Assembly: GCA_003282105.1 (NCBI GenBank) | Contig: QCAB01000005.1 | Coordinates: forward strand, 1 to 45,107 | Direction: 5' to 3' | From: SAR86 cluster bacterium AG-339-G14 | GTDB lineage: Bacteria; Pseudomonadota; Gammaproteobacteria; Magnimaribacterales; AG-339-G14 | Length of the DNA stretch: 45,107 nt | In this document: one piece after another, positions 39,963 through 45,107 of the stretch | How the letters are laid out: each line of letters opens with the position of its first letter | Numbering within the stretch: the stretch's first letter is position 1 | Made by a program: the position numbers and the translations under genes | Notes under the pieces: model-generated | Database searches by the model: none | What the model was told of the DNA's origin: nothing | What the model saw: only the letters and a program-made list of their open reading frames with translations

Positions 39963-41759
39963 ATGTACGATGAAGACATTGAAAATAATGGGCTGAGAGA
40001 GTTAATAGAAAAAGGTAGAGAACAAGGATTCATAACTTTTGCAGACATCAATGATTTTCTCCCTGAAGATGTTTCAGATCCAGATCAATTAGATGAAGTA
40101 ATTCAAACCATTAACGACTTAGGTCTGCAGGTAGTTGAAAATGCTCCTGAAGAAGGATCGGAGGCGATGGAAGCCATAAGTCAGCCTGTGGTTCCTGAAC
40201 CCACTGAGAACGAAATGGGAGCCATCGAATCTGAAGTTGGCAGAACTACCGATCCCGTTAGGTTGTACATGAGAGAAATGGGATCTGTAGACCTACTTAC
40301 TAGAGAAGGTGAAATTGTTATTGCAAAAAGCATAGAGGAAGGTGCCCGAGATTTACTTCATTCTTGTGCACAATTTCCTGGAATTATCGAAGAGTTTCTC
40401 CTTGAATACGCTTTAATAAAAAAAGAAGACAAACGAATTTCGGACCTCATTGTTGGGTTTATGGACGAAGAGGAAGAAGTCTTGCCTGGACCTCAGGCGG
40501 GACAAAATAGTGATATTAACGACAACGAAGAAGATGAAGAAGCTACCGGAATTGATTTACAAGAACTTGAAAAACGTCTGTCGTCATTGAAAAGGCAATT
40601 CAACAAAACCGAGAAAACTATTGACCAAAAAGGTAGAGACAGCGAAGCAGCAGTTAAAGAATTAGAAAAGCTTGGCAATATATTTAAATTCCTAAAATTA
40701 TCTCCTAAAAGGTTTGAAGTCATTTCACTTAGACCAAGGTTGTTGGCAAGAAAAATCAGAGGCATTGAAAAAGATATTTACAACTTATGCGTTCAAAAAA
40801 GCAAAATGCCCAGGAAAGAGTTTCTTGATATTTTTAGGGAAAACGAAACCAATCTGAAGTTTTTAGAGCCAATTCTTAAGAGTAAAAAAAATTACGTTGG
40901 AGAGCTCACCGACCATGTAGATGACATCAAGTCACTACAAAATAAAATAAAAAATGTTGAAAATGAAATTGGACTTTCGGTAGCTGAAATAAAATCTTTG
41001 GCTTCCAAAATGACTAAAGGAGAAACAAAGATTAGAAGGGCTAAGAAAGACATGATCGAAGCAAACTTAAGACTTGTAATCTCAATTGCTAAAAAATATA
41101 CCAACCGAGGATTACAGTTTCTGGATTTAATTCAGGAAGGAAATATCGGGTTAATGAAAGCAGTAGATAAATTCGAATATCGAAGAGGGTATAAATTTTC
41201 AACTTATGCCACTTGGTGGATCAGACAAGCAATCACAAGATCAATTGCTGATCAGGCAAGAACAATAAGAATACCGGTGCACATGATTGAAACGATAAAT
41301 AAATTAAATAGAATTTCTCGACAGATGCTTCAAGAAAATGGAAGAGAACCAACACCAGAAGAACTCAGTGAAAAAATGGATATGCCAGAAGACAAAATTA
41401 GAAAGGTTTTGAAAATAGCAAAAGAACCTATTTCAACTGAGACGCCAATAGGCGATGAAGACGATACAACGTTGGGAGATTTTATCGAAGATCCATTATT
41501 GGATTCACCCATAGATTCCGCGACAGAATTTAATTTAATAGAGGCAACTGGTGGAGTTTTAGGAAGCTTGACTGCCAGAGAAGCAAAAGTTTTAAGAATG
41601 AGATTTGGGATCGGTATGAACACGGACCATACTCTAGAAGAAGTTGGCAAACAATTCGATGTAACTCGAGAAAGAATTCGACAAATTGAAGCAAAAGCTC
41701 TAAGAAAATTAAGACATCCATCAAGATCTGGTCACCTCAAAGGATTTTTAGACGAATAG
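39963..41759 (+). CDS. rpoD: RNA polymerase sigma factor RpoD (sigma70)
   Basis: 598 aa; region 2 [71 protein letters not shown] and region 4 [52 protein letters not shown]-type motif. Confidence 0.98.
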   Translation: MYDEDIENNGLRELIEKGREQGFITFADINDFLPEDVSDPDQLDEVIQTINDLGLQVVENAPEEGSEAMEAISQPVVPEPTENEMGAIESEVGRTTDPVRLYMREMGSVDLLTREGEIVIAKSIEEGARDLLHSCAQFPGIIEEFLLEYALIKKEDKRISDLIVGFMDEEEEVLPGPQAGQNSDINDNEEDEEATGIDLQELEKRLSSLKRQFNKTEKTIDQKGRDSEAAVKELEKLGNIFKFLKLSPKRFEVISLRPRLLARKIRGIEKDIYNLCVQKSKMPRKEFLDIFRENETNLKFLEPILKSKKNYVGELTDHVDDIKSLQNKIKNVENEIGLSVAEIKSLASKMTKGETKIRRAKKDMIEANLRLVISIAKKYTNRGLQFLDLIQEGNIGLMKAVDKFEYRRGYKFSTYATWWIRQAITRSIADQARTIRIPVHMIETINKLNRISRQMLQENGREPTPEELSEKMDMPEDKIRKVLKIAKEPISTETPIGDEDDTTLGDFIEDPLLDSPIDSATEFNLIEATGGVLGSLTAREAKVLRMRFGIGMNTDHTLEEVGKQFDVTRERIRQIEAKALRKLRHPSRSGHLKGFLDE

Positions 41760-41765
41760 TCTTGA

Positions 41766-41842
<77 letters not shown>

Positions 41843-41859
41843 AAAAAAATTGCTTTTTT

Positions 41860-41876
41860 AATGAGAACTATTATCA
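41860..41876 (+). promoter_or_regulatory. putative Fur box upstream of FTR1 permease
   Basis: taatgagaactattatc matches 14/17 of TAATGATAATCATTATC core; about 10 nt before the FTR1 ATG. Confidence 0.6.
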
Positions 41877-41886
41877 TCTCGTTTTT

Positions 41887-42792
41887 ATGAATGAATTCAT
41901 CATTGTCTTTAGAGAAACTCTTGAAGCTTCATTAATTGTTGGAATAATTTATGTTTTCTTGGCCAAGCAAAATATTAGTGGGGCTATAGCCAAGCTGTGG
42001 ATTGGAGTAATCGCCTCACTTATCGCAAGTCTCATCGTAGCTTATTTTGTCATATTAGGAAGAGAAGCCATTGGTAATGATTCCCTTAAAGCCTTGTTCG
42101 AAGCTATTTTTATGTTTATCACTGCTGGACTAATTTGGTATGTTATTTTTTGGTTATCCAAACACGTTAGTAGCAGAGACGCTTTGGAGGGACAAACAGA
42201 AGCTGCTTTAACCTCTACTTGGGGAGTTTTCTTTGTAGTCTTTTTCTCCATTCTTAGAGAAGGTTTTGAAACTGTGGTATTTCTTATCGGAAGCTTTTCT
42301 TTGACTGGAAGCTTTTCTTACTTGGGCTTTTTCTTAGGGATGTCTCTTGCTATTGCCATAAGTTACTTGATCGTAGTTCAGGGGAAAAGATTTGACATAA
42401 GACAATTCTTTAAAGCCACTACACTTTTATTAGTATTGTTAGCTTCGGGAATGGTTGCTTATGGAACTCACGAAATCGAAAGTTATTTGGCTAAATCAGA
42501 TCAGTTGTCGCTGGTTGGGTATGAATCTAAATCAGAGGTCCCAAGGCCATGGAATATCCTTGAACCTAAATCTGAATTATCTGAGCAGGATCAAAGCTGG
42601 CTTTACACTTACGACATCAAAGGTGAAGGCAAATACACTCATTTATTTCATGACTCAGGAAGAGTAGGGGCCTTTTTAAAAGGATTCTTTGGATACAATA
42701 GTAATCCTAATTATTATGAATTGATCCTGTGGTTCATTTCTTTGGTTTTTGGTTTATACACCTGGCGCAAATTTTATCCAGCCTCAACTTAA
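41887..42792 (+). CDS. FTR1-family iron permease
   Basis: MNEFIIVFRETLEASLIVGIIYVFL with two REXXE motifs (RETLE, REGFE); internal ATG at 41887 chosen because longer ORF overlaps the tRNA. Confidence 0.92.
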   Translation: MNEFIIVFRETLEASLIVGIIYVFLAKQNISGAIAKLWIGVIASLIASLIVAYFVILGREAIGNDSLKALFEAIFMFITAGLIWYVIFWLSKHVSSRDALEGQTEAALTSTWGVFFVVFFSILREGFETVVFLIGSFSLTGSFSYLGFFLGMSLAIAISYLIVVQGKRFDIRQFFKATTLLLVLLASGMVAYGTHEIESYLAKSDQLSLVGYESKSEVPRPWNILEPKSELSEQDQSWLYTYDIKGEGKYTHLFHDSGRVGAFLKGFFGYNSNPNYYELILWFISLVFGLYTWRKFYPAST

Positions 42793-42849
42793 TCAGATAG
42801 TACCTTTTTAAACACTGTACCTTTATAACTAGGGGTAATAAGTTTATTC

Positions 42850-42904
42850 TATAATGATAATCATTCTCATTATCATTTGTATTAATAATGAGAATCATTA
42901 TCAT
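42850..42904 (+). promoter_or_regulatory. tandem Fur-type operator overlapping a putative -10 (TATAAT) upstream of the TonB-dependent receptor
   Basis: tataatgataatcattctcattatcatttgtattaataatgagaatcattatcat: two Fur-like sites (42855-42875 and 42889-42903) arranged as a 23-nt inverted repeat (42854-42876 / 42882-42904, 20/23 complementary, 5-nt spacer). Confidence 0.85.
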
Positions 42905-42937
42905 CTATGGAACTTTAAAAATTAGAGGAATTTTCTT

Positions 42938-45082
42938 ATGAAAAAAATAATCACTTCAAGCTTATTTGTAACTCTTGGAATTCTTGCTTCTTTAAGCTTA
43001 TTTGCACAGGAAGAGGAATTGGTCGTAAAAGGTAACGTACTTTATTCGGATCAAGTTAATGCATTAAAAACTCCAGTACCTGTAATCAATGTGCCTGTAT
43101 CAGTATCCATTATTACAGATGACGAGATCGCAAGACGAGGTTTTACCGAATTAGGAGACTTAGTTAGATACACGCCTGGTGTAAATACTTCTCAAGGAGA
43201 AGGACATAGAGATGCAATTGTTTTTCGTGGTAACAGATCTACAGCAGATTTTTTCCAAGACGGAGTGAGAGATGACGTTCAATATTACCGTTCTTTATAT
43301 AATGTAGAACAAGTTGAAATACTAAGGGGTCCCAACGCTTTATTATTTGGTAGAGGCGGAACTGGTGGAGTTGTCAATAGAGTAAGCAAAAAAGGAGTCT
43401 TAGGAGAAACCTTTGGATCATTTGCGATTGGTTCTAACACATTTGGGGCTTACGATTTTACCGCTGATTATAATATTTCAATTAACGAAAATAGATCCTT
43501 AAGAATCATGATGCACAGAGATTACTTAGATAATCACAGAAATTACTACGACGGAGATAGAGCTGGATTTAATCCTACCTTAAAAGTAAGACTTGATGAT
43601 TCAACAGTCCTAGATGTTTCTTACGAATATGCCGACCACGAAAGATTTATTGACAGAGGAATTCCTACTGGAGCAAATGGAGAGCCAGTCGAAGCCTTAG
43701 CTGATATAGTCTTTGGAGATCCTGAATTAAATACTACTACGCTTACTGCCGATATTTTAAGAGCCTCTCTTACAAGAGACTTTTCAGATACTTCAAAATT
43801 AATTTTTACGGCCACTAAAAGTGAATTTGAAAAAATGTATCAAAATTTATATGCAGCCGGGTTTGATGCTACAGCAGAAGAAGTTGCTTTAGATGGATAT
43901 CGTGATCCTACATCACGTGATAATTTAATTTTCTCTCTGAATTTTGTAAATGAGTTCGAAACTGGTTCTGCAACACATACTTTATTAGTAGGGGCAGAAA
44001 TAGTGGATACTGATAATGCTAATCATAGGTTCAACACATACTTTACGAATGCTGGAGCTGCTCCTCTTGCCAATGATACTTCAGGTATTTATTCAGGAAA
44101 GTCTCAACTTACAAAGTATGATAGAGAAACTTTTACGATAGCTCAAATGAGAGCAGGCAATTTCGATAAAGATGAGTCAGGAGCAGATGTAACACTTGAT
44201 TTTACTTCGAGTTTGAGTAGCAGAACTACAACAGAATATGAAGTGACTTCTTTCTTCATTCAAGATCAAATAGATTTTTCTGACAGTTTAAAACTTCTTA
44301 TAGGTGGTCGATACGACGACTATGAAATATCTGTGACTGATCTTAAAGCTTCTGGTACTCCGGTTTATACCAAAACTGAAGACTTATTTTCACCAAGAGC
44401 CGGTCTTATATTCAAACCGCAAGAAAATATGTCTGTTTATTTAAGTTATAGCGACACTTTTTCTCCAAAAGCAGGGGAACAATACAAAAAAATGACTAAC
44501 GATTCTACTTTGGGAAGAGTTCTTGATGCCGATGAAGTAGAAAATATGGAGATAGGGATAAAAGTTTCACTTTCAGATGATCTCTTCATTACTGCAGCAT
44601 ACTTCGATGCAGAAAGTACTCAGATGAAATCAAGAACAGTTAATAGCGTTGATGAACAGTATGGCATGGTAAATAAAGAAGTTGATGGTTATGAAATCGA
44701 GCTTTCAGGCAAAATTTCTGATCAACTAGATTTATCAATGAGTTATGCAGATTTTGAGGGCGCTAATGCTGCGCAAAGCAGAGAAATACCAGATTATACT
44801 TTTACTGCATTCGCTAATTATCAAGTGAATGACGATTTTGGCATAGGATTTGGTGTCACGTCTCAAGGCGATTCTCAAATAGGAACTTCTGCAACTCCTT
44901 ATCTGCCAAGTTATACCAGAGTTGATGTAGCAGCTTATTACAATTTGGCTGACGACCTTACTATACAAGCAAATATAGAAAACTTGACTGATGAGACCTA
45001 CTTCCCACATTCGCATTCAACCCACCAAGCGTCGGTTGGCGAAGAGATGAATGCACGAGTCTCAATTAGGAGAACTTTTTAA
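42938..45082 (+). CDS. TonB-dependent siderophore receptor
   Basis: 714 aa; signal peptide, TonB-box-like EEELVVKG, plug VEILRGPNALLFGRGGTGGVVNRVSKK, C-terminal VSIRRTF. Confidence 0.93.
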   Translation: MKKIITSSLFVTLGILASLSLFAQEEELVVKGNVLYSDQVNALKTPVPVINVPVSVSIITDDEIARRGFTELGDLVRYTPGVNTSQGEGHRDAIVFRGNRSTADFFQDGVRDDVQYYRSLYNVEQVEILRGPNALLFGRGGTGGVVNRVSKKGVLGETFGSFAIGSNTFGAYDFTADYNISINENRSLRIMMHRDYLDNHRNYYDGDRAGFNPTLKVRLDDSTVLDVSYEYADHERFIDRGIPTGANGEPVEALADIVFGDPELNTTTLTADILRASLTRDFSDTSKLIFTATKSEFEKMYQNLYAAGFDATAEEVALDGYRDPTSRDNLIFSLNFVNEFETGSATHTLLVGAEIVDTDNANHRFNTYFTNAGAAPLANDTSGIYSGKSQLTKYDRETFTIAQMRAGNFDKDESGADVTLDFTSSLSSRTTTEYEVTSFFIQDQIDFSDSLKLLIGGRYDDYEISVTDLKASGTPVYTKTEDLFSPRAGLIFKPQENMSVYLSYSDTFSPKAGEQYKKMTNDSTLGRVLDADEVENMEIGIKVSLSDDLFITAAYFDAESTQMKSRTVNSVDEQYGMVNKEVDGYEIELSGKISDQLDLSMSYADFEGANAAQSREIPDYTFTAFANYQVNDDFGIGFGVTSQGDSQIGTSATPYLPSYTRVDVAAYYNLADDLTIQANIENLTDETYFPHSHSTHQASVGEEMNARVSIRRTF

Positions 45083-45107
45083 AGAATATGATTTGTGTAC
45101 CCTCATA

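Noticed and set aside
41843-41860. aaaaaaaattgctttttta after the tRNA as an intrinsic terminator
   Set aside because: Only A/T pairing with almost no GC stem; too weak to call.
41848-41876. Possible sigma70 promoter (TTGCTT ... TATTAT) for FTR1
   Set aside because: Spacer is only 13 nt; cannot be supported as a promoter from sequence alone.

Overview
This is an AT-rich, extremely gene-dense bacterial chromosomal window. Gene content and synteny look like a streamlined marine gammaproteobacterium; SAR86-like is my inference and is not proven. Almost the whole window is housekeeping: a FemAB/DUF482-like gene, ubiA, rubredoxin, a DAACS transporter, hppA, recG-ridA-spoT-rpoZ-gmk, pyrE-ribE, yqeY-rpsU, tsaD-folB-folK, an MFS plus APH-like pair, a pteridine-reductase-like SDR, cca-apaH-rsmA-pdxA-surA-lptD, an SDR, amgK-murU-rpe-DUF192-trpEGDC, purD-purH-fis, rsmE-gshB-tonB-ruvX-dnaG-rpoD-tRNA, and an iron locus (FTR1 permease, Fur-type operators, TonB-dependent siderophore receptor). 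I see no rRNA, CRISPR array, transposon, phage or defence island. I did not find a convincing new multi-gene system. The observations worth a second look are within or between known genes: a DnaG zinc site that is C4 instead of CHC2, an LptD with only a CPC cysteine motif, a Cca without a recognisable HD motif, a membrane PPase with K+-dependent/Na+-type signature residues, a double Fur-like operator forming a near-perfect 23-nt inverted repeat, a tRNA-Ile2(CAT) tied to rpoD with a Fur-like site just after it, a split rpsU/dnaG/rpoD operon, and convergent genes that share a TTAA for both stop codons.
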